A stretch of 35,611 bases of DNA from Methylococcaceae bacterium (GCA_012965425.1 DTSI01000038.1:3214-38824); one strand, 5' to 3'. Positions 1-9,145 are shown, counted from the stretch's first letter. Numbers and translations are program-made. Notes: generated by a model from the letters alone, not told the origin.

Positions 1-191
1 CTACAATTGTCTTGAAAAATATAAACAACCTCTGGAAAACAACGCCTCACCATGTCCTCAGTATCATCTGTTGAACCATCATCAACAACAATCACCTCAT
101 CGGCAGGAAAGTCTTGCTTAAAAACTGAAACCAGTGCACGTTTAAGTAAAACACACCGGTTAAAACTCGGAATAATAACGGCTACTGACAT
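1..191 (-). CDS. Family 2 glycosyltransferase, N-terminal part (runs off the window)
   Basis: The first 63 codons are open to the left edge. The start is the ATG at 189-191, preceded by an AGTAGGG-like ribosome binding site. The protein opens with a beta strand and the motif VIIPSFNR, followed about 25 residues later by VIVVDDGSTDDT, the nucleotide-sugar binding core of GT-A fold family 2 glycosyltransferases. It lies about 90 bases downstream of the thioesterase-like gene on the same strand, so it may be the last readable member of that leftward run or begin a separate envelope-sugar unit. Acceptor and donor sugars cannot be told from this fragment. Confidence 0.8.
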   Translation of the reverse strand, partial: MSVAVIIPSFNRCVLLKRALVSVFKQDFPADEVIVVDDGSTDDTEDMVRRCFPEVVYIFQDNC

Positions 192-283
192 AATACCCTA
201 CTAAAAATCACTTTGGCCAACCACCCTTCACCGAACTGCTCAACAAAACAACAAACGGTCCAAAACCCTGTTCTCAAAAAGGA

Positions 284-802
284 TTATTTGAGCACACGAA
301 TCCCTTGTTTTTTATAATCCTTAGACCGTAGTGCCACCGTTGCTTTTATCCCGGTACACAAAGAGCCATCGGCCTGATAAAAACCATAGTCAAAGCTCGG
401 TGTACTTCGCCCTTTGGTTTCAAGTTCATGCTGAATACGCAATTCGTCCTCCGGCGTTATCGAAAACCTAAGTTCGGTTGCCGTAAGGGCTTCCCGCCTG
501 AAATCCAATTGCAATGACCGCGTCCAGACCGAATACTGGGGGAAAAGTTTCAGACAAACCATCGCCGCAATAGGATCAGCCAAACAGGCCTGAAAACCGC
601 CAAATAATCCGCCACCCGGATTCGTTGACAACCAAGTATGAGGCAACTTAATTCTTACCATACGCCAATCAGGTGCTAATTCGACAACCTTAACCCGCAT
701 TAACCAGAAGTTGGGGTACCATTCAATTCGTTTTTTATCATCTAAAAAACTACAATTCCAAATTAACTTACGTAGATTAACAGCCCCACGCGTATCAGTC
801 AT
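284..802 (-). CDS. DUF4442 / PaaI-like hotdog-fold thioesterase family protein
   Basis: This is a 172-residue soluble protein with no signal peptide. The central stretch, GGGLFGG then about ten residues later ADPIAAMVCLKLFP, and the later RSLQLDFRREAL are typical of the DUF4442 branch of hotdog-fold thioesterases, which hydrolyse or bind acyl-CoA-type thioesters. The substrate is unknown. I chose the ATG at 800-802 because AGGAG lies about seven bases upstream; an in-frame TTG just before it is less likely. It overlaps the end of pepN by eight bases, so it is probably translated as the distal gene of the htrA-moaB-DUF423-pepN run. The family call is fairly firm and the enzymatic role is inferred. 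Confidence 0.75.
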   Translation of the reverse strand: MTDTRGAVNLRKLIWNCSFLDDKKRIEWYPNFWLMRVKVVELAPDWRMVRIKLPHTWLSTNPGGGLFGGFQACLADPIAAMVCLKLFPQYSVWTRSLQLDFRREALTATELRFSITPEDELRIQHELETKGRSTPSFDYGFYQADGSLCTGIKATVALRSKDYKKQGIRVLK

Positions 803-3455
803 CAACCGCTCCTTTTAAACTTTTACTTACTATTTCATACACATCTTTACAAATCCCCGGCGTCGCCACAATTCTTTCTAATTGCAATTTCATCTGATCT
901 TGCCGCGCTAAATCAAACTTCTGCCAGTGCGTTAACGGTACCACCATGCGTGCAGCCACCTGCGGATTAATGGCATTTAACTTAAACACCTGATCGGCTA
1001 AAAACACATAGCCGTCACCATCGGAGCGATGAAAATGTAACGGGTTAGCCTGACTAAAAGCACCGACCAAAGCACGCACTCGATTAGGGTTCTTAATATC
1101 AAAAGCGGTGTGCCCGGCTAAAGTCTTAACCACGCTAAAAGCCTCGGGCAAAAAACTAGTTGCCTGCAAACTAAACCATTTATCGATCACTAAGGCATCA
1201 TCATGCCACTGATCATAAAACTGACTCAGACACTGTTCTCGCCCAGGGTATTTACTATTAATAATAGCCTGTAAAGAAGCCAACTGATCGGTCATATTTT
1301 TGGCTGACTTAAATTGCTGCTCAGACCGTTGATAACTTTCGGGATTCTCAATAAGCGATAAGTACGCCAGCGCACTATTTTTAACACGTCGACGCCCGAT
1401 AGCCCTGGAATCAAATTGACCGGACTCATCACAATGATGGTCTGTATACAGCTGCTCGAACTTGTCGTACAAGCATTCGGCCAACGTTCTTTTTACAAAC
1501 ATGCGCGCATGGTGAATGGCTTCAACGTCAACAACCTCCATTTGCTCGTGTAAATAAATCTCACTGGGCAACGTTAACAATAAGGCTAAATAAGATAAAT
1601 CGTCCCAGGGTTGACTTAAAATTTTGTCAAAAACCGCAACAATAGTTGTCTTTATACTTAATGATTTACCGTCTGCGTAATCCTGCGCCACCTCAAGAAT
1701 AACCACACAAGCCAATTTTTGCCCTGCCTCCCAACGATTAAAGGTATCAACATCATAGCTACTTAAAAAAGCTAACTGCTCAAGATCCTGATCTATTAAT
1801 AACTTAATCGGGGCTGAAAAACCGCGCAAAAGAGAAGGTACCGGGGGTTCTTTAACACCAATGAATTCAAAAGACTGTGTAGCCTCAGTTAACTCCAGAA
1901 CGACCTCATCGCTCGCCTCCATATCACCGGCTTGCTGTAGCCCTAGCACCTGACCGCGTTGCCCTAACAACCCTAATCGAATCGGAATATGTAACGGCAC
2001 TTGATTTTCATAACCGGGTATTTCACGGCAAAACTGACTAAATGTAAGCGATAATTTTTGCTCAGCCGGTCGATAATCAACTGTCACACGGACTTGTGGT
2101 GTGCCTGCTTGCTGATACCACCGTTTAAATTGCGACAAATCAGTCTGATTAGCATCTTCCATTGCCTTAACAAAATCATTGCAAGTCACCGCCTGACCAT
2201 CATGGCGCTTAAAATACAAATCCGTTCCTGAACGGAAACCTTTAGCACCCAACAAGGTATGCAGCATGCGCACAACCTCAGCGCCTTTTTCATAAATTGT
2301 CAGTGTATAAAAATTATTAATTTCAATGTAAGACTCCGGGCGAACAGGATGCGCCAACGGCCCTGCATCTTCTGCAAATTGTCGCGTTCTCAGCATGGTT
2401 ACATCTTCAATACGCTTAACCGCTCTTGAGGTATGATCTGCCGTGAACTCCTGGTCTCTAAAGACCGTTAGCCCCTCTTTTAGACTTAACTGAAACCAGT
2501 CTCTGCACGTGACCCGGTTGCCGGTCCAATTATGAAAATATTCATGGCCGATAACGCCTTCGATATGTTCATAATCAGCATCTGTCGCGGTATCAGGACG
2601 TGCTAAAACAAACTTGGTATTAAAAACATTAAGCCCCTTATTTTCCATTGCGCCCATATTAAAATGACTCACCGCAACAATCATATAAAGGTCTAAATCG
2701 TATTCCCTACCGTAAACCTTCTCATCCCATGCCATCGCATTTTTTAACGACTGCATAGCATGATCACACTTATCCAAATCATTCGGTTCAACAAAGACCT
2801 GTAACGCTATTTCACGTTCTGCCATTGTGATATAACGATCTTCAATACTGACTAATTTTCCTGCAACCAACGCAAAAAGATAACACGGCTTCGGAAAAGG
2901 GTCTTTCCAGGTCACCCAATGCCGACCATCATCTAACTCACCGTGTGCAACTTGATTACCATTAGATAATAACACCGGGTAAAGCACTTTATCGCCGATG
3001 ATCGTTGTTGTGTAACAAGACATCACATCTGGGCGATCCAGAAAATAAGTAATTTTCCTGAACCCTTCAGCCTCACACTGTGTACAAAATAAACCATTAC
3101 TCATATACAACCCTTCAAGGGCTGTGTTTGCATGAGGGTTTAACGTGTTTTCAATAATTAATTCAAAAGTAGCATCGTTGGGAGGAACCAATAACGTCAA
3201 CGACTCCTCATCAAGAGAAAAATCTCTCGTTGTCAATTCCTGACCATTTAACCGCACTGATTTTAGACTCAGTTGCTCACCTGATAAAATCAACGGACCT
3301 CCCGTACTATGCTCTGGGTTGGCCACAACTTTAAGCGTTGAGATAACACGGGTTTCAAACGCATCTAAAATAAAATTCAAATCCACCGTCTGAATAAGAT
3401 ACGCCGGCGGCAAATATTCCTTTAAATAAATTGTTTTCATATGACTATCAAGCAT
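795..3455 (-). CDS. pepN: Aminopeptidase N, M1 zinc metallopeptidase
   Basis: This 886-residue cytosolic aminopeptidase trims N-terminal residues from peptides. It aligns by eye with E. coli PepN along its full length (870 residues there). The exopeptidase motif GAMEN is at about residues 268-272. The zinc site HEYFH is at 304-308, with the third ligand Glu327 in LKEGLT, and the transition-state tyrosine corresponds to Tyr388. The FNPNR-like segment near the C-terminus (NPNRVRALVGAF) is also conserved. The ATG at 3453-3455 lies just after the DUF423 stop. A second in-frame ATG five codons later, giving MKTIYLKEYLPP, is an equally possible start. Neither has a strong ribosome binding site, which fits translational coupling to the gene upstream. 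Confidence 0.97.
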   Translation of the reverse strand: MLDSHMKTIYLKEYLPPAYLIQTVDLNFILDAFETRVISTLKVVANPEHSTGGPLILSGEQLSLKSVRLNGQELTTRDFSLDEESLTLLVPPNDATFELIIENTLNPHANTALEGLYMSNGLFCTQCEAEGFRKITYFLDRPDVMSCYTTTIIGDKVLYPVLLSNGNQVAHGELDDGRHWVTWKDPFPKPCYLFALVAGKLVSIEDRYITMAEREIALQVFVEPNDLDKCDHAMQSLKNAMAWDEKVYGREYDLDLYMIVAVSHFNMGAMENKGLNVFNTKFVLARPDTATDADYEHIEGVIGHEYFHNWTGNRVTCRDWFQLSLKEGLTVFRDQEFTADHTSRAVKRIEDVTMLRTRQFAEDAGPLAHPVRPESYIEINNFYTLTIYEKGAEVVRMLHTLLGAKGFRSGTDLYFKRHDGQAVTCNDFVKAMEDANQTDLSQFKRWYQQAGTPQVRVTVDYRPAEQKLSLTFSQFCREIPGYENQVPLHIPIRLGLLGQRGQVLGLQQAGDMEASDEVVLELTEATQSFEFIGVKEPPVPSLLRGFSAPIKLLIDQDLEQLAFLSSYDVDTFNRWEAGQKLACVVILEVAQDYADGKSLSIKTTIVAVFDKILSQPWDDLSYLALLLTLPSEIYLHEQMEVVDVEAIHHARMFVKRTLAECLYDKFEQLYTDHHCDESGQFDSRAIGRRRVKNSALAYLSLIENPESYQRSEQQFKSAKNMTDQLASLQAIINSKYPGREQCLSQFYDQWHDDALVIDKWFSLQATSFLPEAFSVVKTLAGHTAFDIKNPNRVRALVGAFSQANPLHFHRSDGDGYVFLADQVFKLNAINPQVAARMVVPLTHWQKFDLARQDQMKLQLERIVATPGICKDVYEIVSKSLKGAVDD

Positions 3456-3457
3456 AT

Positions 3458-3871
3458 TTAATCAGACTCATTAGTTTCATTATGACCGCTCACTATCGAC
3501 TTATCTTTTAACGAAAACAACGCCAACAGACCCCATCCGCCTAAGAAAGACACACCGCCTATCGGGGTAACCATTCCCAACCATTTCATATTTAAACACG
3601 CGAGCAAATAAAGGCTTCCTGAAAAAGAAACAACCCCAAACAAAAAACACCAGCCGGCCCGTATTAATGATTTTTCATCCGGATTATATCGTAACAATAA
3701 AGCAACCCCCATTAAGGCCAGCGCATGCCACATTTGATAGTCCACAGCCGTTTTATAAATCGTCAACATCGCTGGTGACAACGACTCTCGCAACCCATGC
3801 GCCCCAAAAGCCCCCAACAACACCCCGGTTAAACCGACGAGAGCGGCAGCCAATAAAAAATTAATCTTCAC
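3458..3871 (-). CDS. DUF423 family small membrane protein (YgdD-like)
   Basis: This is a 137-residue hydrophobic protein with about four predicted membrane segments. The N-terminal GVLLGAFGAHGLRESL and the following YKTAVDYQMWHALALM are the signature of the DUF423 family (E. coli YgdD, Bacillus YwdK), found in the inner membrane and without an established function. The start is a GTG at 3869-3871 with AGGAG about seven bases upstream. That start directly abuts the moaB stop codon, so the two genes are translationally coupled. The C-terminal tail is short and charged and probably cytoplasmic. Confidence 0.88.
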   Translation of the reverse strand: MKINFLLAAALVGLTGVLLGAFGAHGLRESLSPAMLTIYKTAVDYQMWHALALMGVALLLRYNPDEKSLIRAGWCFLFGVVSFSGSLYLLACLNMKWLGMVTPIGGVSFLGGWGLLALFSLKDKSIVSGHNETNESD

Positions 3872-4393
3872 CTAGCTCTCCTTTAACCGCGGCATCAATT
3901 GCACCAGATTACAAGGCCGGGTACGGTAATCTAACTGATCTTTTATCAATGAATCCCAAGCCGTACGACACGCTCCTGATGATCCCGGCAGACAGAAAAT
4001 ATAAGTTCCATTCGCAACACCCGCAATAGCGCGCGACTGAATCGTCGAGGTTTTAATCGTCTGATATGAAATCATCCTGAAAACCTCGCCAAAACCATCC
4101 AATACTTTATCCAACAACGGTTGCACCGCTTCCGGCGTCCCGTCTCGCCCGGTTACACCGGTTCCACCGGTTGTCAAAATAACATCTATTCCAGAATTTG
4201 CGATCCATTGCGACACTACGGAACGAATCTGATAAATATCATCCGGAACAATCTGCTTGTCGTGTAAAAAGTGCCCGGTTTTTTCCAAACGCTCAACCAA
4301 TACTTTCCCCGAAACATCATCGGCTTCAGAACGCGTATCGGAAATCACCAGAACCGCAACGGCTAAAGATTTAAACTCTCTTTCATGACTCAT
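3872..4393 (-). CDS. moaB: Molybdenum cofactor biosynthesis protein B (MoaB/MogA family)
   Basis: This 173-residue protein belongs to the MoaB/MogA family, which adenylylates molybdopterin or assists that step of molybdenum cofactor synthesis. LVISDTRSEADD near the N-terminus, the TTGGTGVTGRDGTPEA loop in the middle and the downstream IFCLPGSSGACRTAWD form the molybdopterin-binding site. The ATG at 4391-4393 is my choice; a TTG three codons upstream is possible. No other molybdenum cofactor gene is nearby, so it is isolated from its pathway and sits in a housekeeping run between the htrA-like protease (53-62 bases away) and DUF423. Confidence 0.92.
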   Translation of the reverse strand: MSHEREFKSLAVAVLVISDTRSEADDVSGKVLVERLEKTGHFLHDKQIVPDDIYQIRSVVSQWIANSGIDVILTTGGTGVTGRDGTPEAVQPLLDKVLDGFGEVFRMISYQTIKTSTIQSRAIAGVANGTYIFCLPGSSGACRTAWDSLIKDQLDYRTRPCNLVQLMPRLKES

Positions 4394-4455
4394 CTTATTC
4401 AATCACTTCAATTATTAAACACCCATATAAAAACACAAAAACGCACCGCTACCTG

Positions 4456-5829
4456 TTAATGTAAAACAATAAAAAAAGCATCCCGACCACGCTGAATATT
4501 CAATAATAAACGATTGCTGGACACGGCGACCTTCTTAAGGTCCGGTAGGGTCTGTACTCGGTAACGATTAACCGACAAAATAATATCACCGGGCCTTAAT
4601 CCGGCATTCCAGGCGTAAGAACCAGAATCAACCTGATTCACTAAAATACCGGGCACCCGATCTTTTTGCACTACACTCAACACAACGCCCGTCAATGTCT
4701 TGTGAATACTTTGACCCTTGATAGCTAACGAGACCGGCTTGCCGACAATGGCCTTAATGTTTTGTAGTCGGCCATTTCTAAGGATTGTTATATCAACCTG
4801 ATCACCGATTTGTAATAAACCAATAATATTACGAATTTGAGGGCTGTTCTTAATTTTAAGATTATTGACTGAACGAATAATATCTCCGGCTTCAAGACCG
4901 GCCCGTTCCGCCGATGAACCCGCCTGTACACGACTAATGACCGCTCCGTAATTTTCCGCCAACTCAAAAGCCTTCACTAAATCCGGCGTTAAATCCTGTG
5001 TTGAAATCCCTAAAAGACCGCGGCGAACCTCGCCATACTGTACTAGAGAGTTTTTTAATGTCATCGCCATATTGGAGGGAATGGCAAAACCAATTCCTAC
5101 ATTACCCCCATTCGGCGCCAGAATAGCGGTATTAATTCCTATTAACTCTCCTTTCAGATTAATCAATGCGCCGCCTGAATTTCCAGGGTTAATTGAAGCA
5201 TCAGTCTGAATAAAATCCTCATACCCTTCAATTCCCAACCCCGTTCGACCTAAAGCGCTGACAATACCGGACGTTACGGTCTGCCCTAAACCAAATGGAT
5301 TACCGATAGCAATCACAAAATCACCCACGCGTAGACGCGAAGAGTCAGCAACCGGCAACTCGACCAAATTATCTGCTGGGATTTGAATGACCGCGACATC
5401 GGCTTCCGGGTCCTTACCAATTAATTTCGCCTTGAATTGTCGCTTATCACTCAAGGTCACCAAAATTTCATCGGCTTTATCAATAACATGATTGTTAGTC
5501 AAAATAAGACCCAACCGGCTATCAATAATAACCCCCGAGCCTAAACTGCTGTTTTGCTGGCGTTGTCGCTGCCGGGGAGCCTGAAAAAAACGCCGAAAAA
5601 AAGGATCTTGCATTAAGGGGTTATCATTGACCCGGATATTTTGTAAAGTCGATATATTTACAACCGCCGGCATACTTTTGTCTAAGATGGGTGCCAATGA
5701 AGGTATCGATTCACCTGAAACGGTCAACGGTAAGGTCGCTGCAACTGTTTGGATAAACCCCAGGCCTAATAGCAAGACCCAAAATAAAGCGCTAACACCG
5801 TATTTTTTATTCACCACCGCACGTCTCAT
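4456..5829 (-). CDS. degQ: Periplasmic HtrA/DegQ-type serine endoprotease
   Basis: This 457-residue exported protease and chaperone acts in envelope protein quality control. An N-terminal signal sequence (about residues 11-32) precedes a trypsin-like domain. The catalytic triad is visible as His114 in TNNHVID, Asp144 in EADVAVIQI and Ser218 in NPGNSGG. Two PDZ domains follow (about 265-360 and 370-455). One contains AGSSAERAGLEAGDII and the other GSYAWNAGLRPGDIIL. Two PDZ domains and this length fit DegQ, DegP or MucD rather than single-PDZ DegS. The loop before the protease core holds an Arg/Gln-rich stretch (about 85-92). The exact paralogue name is uncertain; the protease assignment is not. 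Confidence 0.93.
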   Translation of the reverse strand: MRRAVVNKKYGVSALFWVLLLGLGFIQTVAATLPLTVSGESIPSLAPILDKSMPAVVNISTLQNIRVNDNPLMQDPFFRRFFQAPRQRQRQQNSSLGSGVIIDSRLGLILTNNHVIDKADEILVTLSDKRQFKAKLIGKDPEADVAVIQIPADNLVELPVADSSRLRVGDFVIAIGNPFGLGQTVTSGIVSALGRTGLGIEGYEDFIQTDASINPGNSGGALINLKGELIGINTAILAPNGGNVGIGFAIPSNMAMTLKNSLVQYGEVRRGLLGISTQDLTPDLVKAFELAENYGAVISRVQAGSSAERAGLEAGDIIRSVNNLKIKNSPQIRNIIGLLQIGDQVDITILRNGRLQNIKAIVGKPVSLAIKGQSIHKTLTGVVLSVVQKDRVPGILVNQVDSGSYAWNAGLRPGDIILSVNRYRVQTLPDLKKVAVSSNRLLLNIQRGRDAFFIVLH

Positions 5830-6229
5830 TTAACACACCCTGTTTTTTATCTAAAAGGCCACCGTCACTCGGATAGTCTCTCCGAGGTACCGAATCATCT
5901 CGTCCATTGCCTATTAATTTATCACATAAAACAAAAAAAACGCGCATTAAAGCACATACGGCCTCTTTAGTATCCGCTAAATAAATAGACCTTAATTGGA
6001 GTGGCAATCAGTTACCCAAAAGTAGAGTGGATACTCCGTCTTGAATAACTTCTGACCGGTATAAGATAAGAAAAAACGAGGACATCGACATTGCAAAAAA
6101 ACAGAAGGTCGACTAAAAATAATACCCGCGCAAGAATGCTTTTTGATCATTGGATAATGGTCAAAAAATATTCTCAACAGGTAACAAGAACGCGTAATGC
6201 ACCCCAACACTGTTGAGGGATAAAAAAGC
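5830..6229. other. Intergenic region between rpmG and the htrA-like gene
   Basis: About 400 bases hold no gene I can support. On the - strand it forms the leader of the htrA-like gene. It contains a short stem CTCGGA/TCCGAG (5868-5873 with 5881-5886) and a possible 18-codon reading frame at 5851-5907 that ends 22 bases before the htrA-like start. An AT-rich hairpin lies at 6140-6167 downstream of rpmG. Longer open frames here have no recognisable protein features and look like chance. Confidence 0.6.
6140..6167 (-). terminator. Possible weak terminator after rpmBG
   Basis: The arms TTTTTGATCAT (6140-6150) and ATGGTCAAAAA (6157-6167) can form an 11-base stem with one imperfect pair around a six-base loop. 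Its 3' arm on the - strand ends in a U-poor context, and it lies 60 bases beyond the rpmG stop. The stem is AT-rich, so termination is only a suggestion. Confidence 0.3.
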
Positions 6230-6385
6230 TTATTTGATTTTAGCTTCTTTATAATTGACGTATTTACGAACAACCGGGTCAAACTTCTTCATTTCTATTT
6301 TTTCAGGCATGGTCCGTTTGTTTTTAGTCGTCGTATAAAAATGACCGGTTCCTGCGCTGGAAACTAATTTAATTATATCTCTCAT
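6230..6385 (-). CDS. rpmG: 50S ribosomal protein L33
   Basis: This 51-residue protein of the large ribosomal subunit is nearly identical to E. coli L33 over its core: [19 protein letters not shown], then [19 protein letters not shown] at the C-terminus. It is the cysteine-free, zinc-independent form. It starts at the ATG at 6383-6385 and lies 11 bases downstream of rpmB on the same strand, the usual rpmB-rpmG pair. Relative to E. coli the first few residues (MAKGIRE) are shortened to MRD. Confidence 0.97.
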   Translation of the reverse strand: MRDIIKLVSSAGTGHFYTTTKNKRTMPEKIEMKKFDPVVRKYVNYKEAKIK

Positions 6386-6396
6386 CGCTAATTTCC

Positions 6397-6633
6397 TTAA
6401 ACTTTATTGCCGCGTTTACGTATATCAGCAAGAACAGCATCAATCCCATTCTTATCAATAATACGCATACCTTTGCTTGAAACTTTCAAACGCACCCAAC
6501 GGCGCTCCGTTTCAACCCAAAATTTATGCATATGCAAATTTGGATTAAAACGTCTTTTTGTTTTATTGTTCGCGTGCGAAACGTTATTTCCGGTAACAGG
6601 CCGTTTACCTGTTACTTGACATTCTCTGGACAT
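6397..6633 (-). CDS. rpmB: 50S ribosomal protein L28
   Basis: This 78-residue ribosomal protein matches E. coli L28 in length and sequence: [20 protein letters not shown] at the start, and later [19 protein letters not shown]. The ATG at 6631-6633 follows GAGGGA at a good distance. An upstream in-frame ATG would add four residues absent from the family, so I rejected it. It is the first gene of the rpmB-rpmG unit and diverges from gshB. Confidence 0.98.
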   Translation of the reverse strand: MSRECQVTGKRPVTGNNVSHANNKTKRRFNPNLHMHKFWVETERRWVRLKVSSKGMRIIDKNGIDAVLADIRKRGNKV

Positions 6634-6673
6634 GATTTCCCTCAAACACTTAAATTTTCTTAATTAGCCGATC

Positions 6674-6702
6674 TTTATACCAAATTACAAACTAATGGTA
6701 AA
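6674..6702 (-). promoter_or_regulatory. Candidate sigma-70 promoter for rpmB-rpmG
   Basis: On the - strand TTTACC (6697-6702) and TATAAA (6674-6679) are separated by 17 bases, about 40 bases before the rpmB start. The match is good at -10 and moderate at -35. It is a sequence inference only. Confidence 0.45.
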
Positions 6703-6721
6703 GACCTAATGAACTTTAGTC

Positions 6722-6730
6722 TGATAAAAT
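6722..6730 (+). promoter_or_regulatory. Candidate extended -10 element for the gshB operon
   Basis: TGATAAAAT reads as an extended -10 (TG, one base, TAAAAT) about 40 bases before the gshB GTG start. There is no convincing -35 at 17 bases, so this is tentative. It would drive the seven-gene gshB-pyrC' run. Confidence 0.3.
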
Positions 6731-6770
6731 ACCCCATCTCACTCACTAACAACCCAAAGGTTCTACGCTT

Positions 6771-7721
6771 GTGAAAATTAAACTCGGCATTGTAATGGAC
6801 GACATCAGCCTCATCAATATTAAAAAAGACACTAGTTTTGCTATGCTACTAGAGGCCCAATCCCGCTCTTGGTCACTATTTTACATGGAAATCAAAGACC
6901 TTTTTTTAAAAAACGGCCAAGCCTTTGCCCGCACACGCACATTAGAAGTAACCCCTGACCCGGCTAGCTGGTATCAGTTCAGTGATGATAAAGAAATGCC
7001 CCTAGCGGATCTCAATGTTATTTTAATGCGCAAAGACCCTCCCTTTAATCAAGACTATATCTACAGCACCTATTTATTAGAATTAGCCGAAAAAAGTGGC
7101 TCCTATATTGTCAACAGACCACAATCACTACGCGATGCCAATGAAAAGCTTTACACCGCCTGGTTTCCACACTGTTGCACGGACATGCTGGTGACCAAAG
7201 AAGCACACCGCATCCGTGAATTTCTTAATAAAAATCAGGATATTATCTTAAAACCCCTCGACGGCATGGGCGGCGCGTCCATCTTCCGTGTTCAACAAGA
7301 CGACCCTAATCTCAGCGTCATCCTTGAAACAATCACGCGCTATAACAGTGAATTCATCATGGCACAAAAATATCTTCCTGAAATCAAAGACGGCGACAAA
7401 CGTTTGCTCATGATCAATGGAGAACCTATTCCTTACACACTGGCCAGAATTCCAGCTCAAGGCGAAACCCGCGGTAATTTAGCGGCCGGCGGCTTGGCTG
7501 AAGGGCGAGAACTGACGGATAGAGATCGATGGATTGCTCGCCAAGTCGGTCCCACATTAAAAGAAAAAGGCTTGGTTTTTGTAGGCTTGGATATTATTGG
7601 TGACTACCTGACTGAAATCAATGTAACCAGCCCAACCTGCGTTCAGGAATTAGATCGACAATTTAATATTAATATCAGCGCAATACTAATGGATCATATC
7701 GAGACACACTTAAACTCATAG
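6771..7721 (+). CDS. gshB: Glutathione synthetase
   Basis: This 316-residue cytosolic ATP-grasp ligase joins gamma-glutamylcysteine and glycine to make glutathione. It follows E. coli GshB closely throughout: KLGIVMDDISLINIKKDTSF at the N-terminus, ILMRKDPPF, the ATP-binding loop KPLDGMGGASIFRV, GETRGNLAAGG, and the metal-binding FVGLDIIGDYLTEINVTSPT near the end. The start codon is GTG at 6771. It is the first gene of a compact rightward operon; tonB-like follows after 16 bases. The same gene order is known from pseudomonads and related gammaproteobacteria. Confidence 0.98.
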   Translation: MKIKLGIVMDDISLINIKKDTSFAMLLEAQSRSWSLFYMEIKDLFLKNGQAFARTRTLEVTPDPASWYQFSDDKEMPLADLNVILMRKDPPFNQDYIYSTYLLELAEKSGSYIVNRPQSLRDANEKLYTAWFPHCCTDMLVTKEAHRIREFLNKNQDIILKPLDGMGGASIFRVQQDDPNLSVILETITRYNSEFIMAQKYLPEIKDGDKRLLMINGEPIPYTLARIPAQGETRGNLAAGGLAEGRELTDRDRWIARQVGPTLKEKGLVFVGLDIIGDYLTEINVTSPTCVQELDRQFNINISAILMDHIETHLNS

Positions 7722-7737
7722 GTTGTGATAGGCCACG

Positions 7738-8535
7738 ATGCAACTAACAAGACCCCGCGGTATAACAAGCAATAAACTTTTATTGGCACTGGCGCTTTCT
7801 TTTCTGGTGCACGTAGTGGTCTTAACGCCGTTAATGCCCCCTATTGTCACACCGACTAGAGTCGCACCATCCATTACTATTACTCTCACTCAACCCAAGG
7901 CTCTAACACAAGCTAACCTCTCCACTCAAACGCCAGTACCCGTTAAAAAAATCATCACCACTACGGAAGATTCAACGCCAATAAAACAGCCCTTGAACGC
8001 AGCGCCCCAAAAAAACAATGTCCGTCACCCGTTAACACCCGCACCTAAGACGGTATCAAAACACCCCACCCTCAAGAAACCATCCAAAAACCTCTCCGTC
8101 AAGACTCTGGTGCAACAAATCAGCGATATGGGCCGCACTATTAGCAACCAAGCCATTAACCCTAAAAACAGCCGAATTAAATTCTCGAATTCACTTTCCC
8201 AATCGCATCAATACAAAGCCACCTACTACATTAAACAATGGCAGGCTAAAGTTGAACGCATTGGTAACCTTAACTACCCGGCCATTGCTCAAACCCCCGG
8301 ATTTCGGGGAACATTACGGATTGATGCCGGAATCAATCCTGACGGCAGTCTCTATAGTATTAAGGTGCGACAATCATCAGGCAACAAAGCTTTAGATGAA
8401 GCGGCCATGAATATTGTCCGCATGGGCGTTCCCTATTCACCGTTACCTAAAGAGCTTTTAGATGAAATAGATGTATTAGTTATTAGCCGAGTCTGGCAAT
8501 TTTCTGATGAAACTGGTATATCTACTAGTCAGTAA
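7738..8535 (+). CDS. TonB-family energy transducer
   Basis: This 265-residue inner-membrane protein has one N-terminal membrane anchor (about residues 14-34, LLLALALSFLVHVVVL), a Pro/Thr/Lys-rich periplasmic linker (about 35-115) and a C-terminal TonB-like domain (about 170-255). The domain shows NYPAIAQ, INPDGSLYSIKV, SSGNKALDEAA and a PYSPLP segment, typical of TonB/TolA C-termini. Such proteins couple the proton motive force to outer-membrane transporters. No exbB/exbD is in view, so it must borrow those elsewhere or have a specialised role. A tonB-like gene between gshB and yqgE is common in gammaproteobacteria. Confidence 0.88.
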   Translation: MQLTRPRGITSNKLLLALALSFLVHVVVLTPLMPPIVTPTRVAPSITITLTQPKALTQANLSTQTPVPVKKIITTTEDSTPIKQPLNAAPQKNNVRHPLTPAPKTVSKHPTLKKPSKNLSVKTLVQQISDMGRTISNQAINPKNSRIKFSNSLSQSHQYKATYYIKQWQAKVERIGNLNYPAIAQTPGFRGTLRIDAGINPDGSLYSIKVRQSSGNKALDEAAMNIVRMGVPYSPLPKELLDEIDVLVISRVWQFSDETGISTSQ

Positions 8536-8572
8536 TTGTGTCCTCACAAATAAACAGGAGGTACGTACTGTT

Positions 8573-9136
8573 ATGAAACAGCCACAGTCATTTACCAATC
8601 AACTTCTGGTTGCCATGCCGCATATGGTTGACCCTAACTTTCATCAAACGGTCACACTGCTTTGCCAACATGATCAAAAAGGCGCTTTGGGTATTATTAT
8701 TAATCGCCCTGCCGACATCAAAGCTAAAGATATTTTTCAGCAAATGGATATTACCCTCACTCAAGATTTTTCGAATAACATTCCCGTCTATGCCGGCGGC
8801 CCCGTTCAACCCGATCGCGGTTTTGTACTACATACCCCCTGTGCCGATTGGGATTCTTCATTAATTATTTCAGATTACGTCACCCTAACCACTTCACGGG
8901 ATATTCTGGAAGCCATCGCCCTCAATGAAGGTCCGAAAAATGCCCTCATTGCTTTAGGTTATTCCGGTTGGGGAGAAAACCAACTAGAGCAAGAAATGAT
9001 TGCGAACACTTGGTTAAATACACCCTCTAATCAAGCCCTACTCTTTGACATCCCTGTTAACCAGCGTTGGCAAAGAGCCGCTGAACAAATCGGTGTTAAT
9101 ATAAATTCACTAACCACAGCAGCGGGGCATGGCTAA
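8573..9136 (+). CDS. yqgE: YqgE/AlgH family protein
   Basis: This 187-residue cytosolic protein contains the YqgE/AlgH hallmarks: the N-terminal LLVAMPHMVDPNFHQTVTLL, GALGIIINRP, YAGGPVQPDRGFVLHT and LGYSGWGENQLEQEM. The family is widespread and linked to alginate regulation in Pseudomonas, but the biochemical role is unsettled. I set the start at the ATG at 8573, preceded by AGGAGG about 11 bases upstream. A longer frame reaching back into the tonB-like gene lacks family similarity. It is followed after nine bases by ruvX, its usual partner. Confidence 0.94.
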   Translation: MKQPQSFTNQLLVAMPHMVDPNFHQTVTLLCQHDQKGALGIIINRPADIKAKDIFQQMDITLTQDFSNNIPVYAGGPVQPDRGFVLHTPCADWDSSLIISDYVTLTTSRDILEAIALNEGPKNALIALGYSGWGENQLEQEMIANTWLNTPSNQALLFDIPVNQRWQRAAEQIGVNINSLTTAAGHG

Positions 9137-9145
9137 AGAATCACG

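Noticed and set aside
5992-6282. 96-residue frame on the - strand overlapping the rpmG end
   Set aside because: It overlaps a certain ribosomal protein gene in another frame, is Cys/Phe-rich in a chance-like way, and has no recognisable motif.
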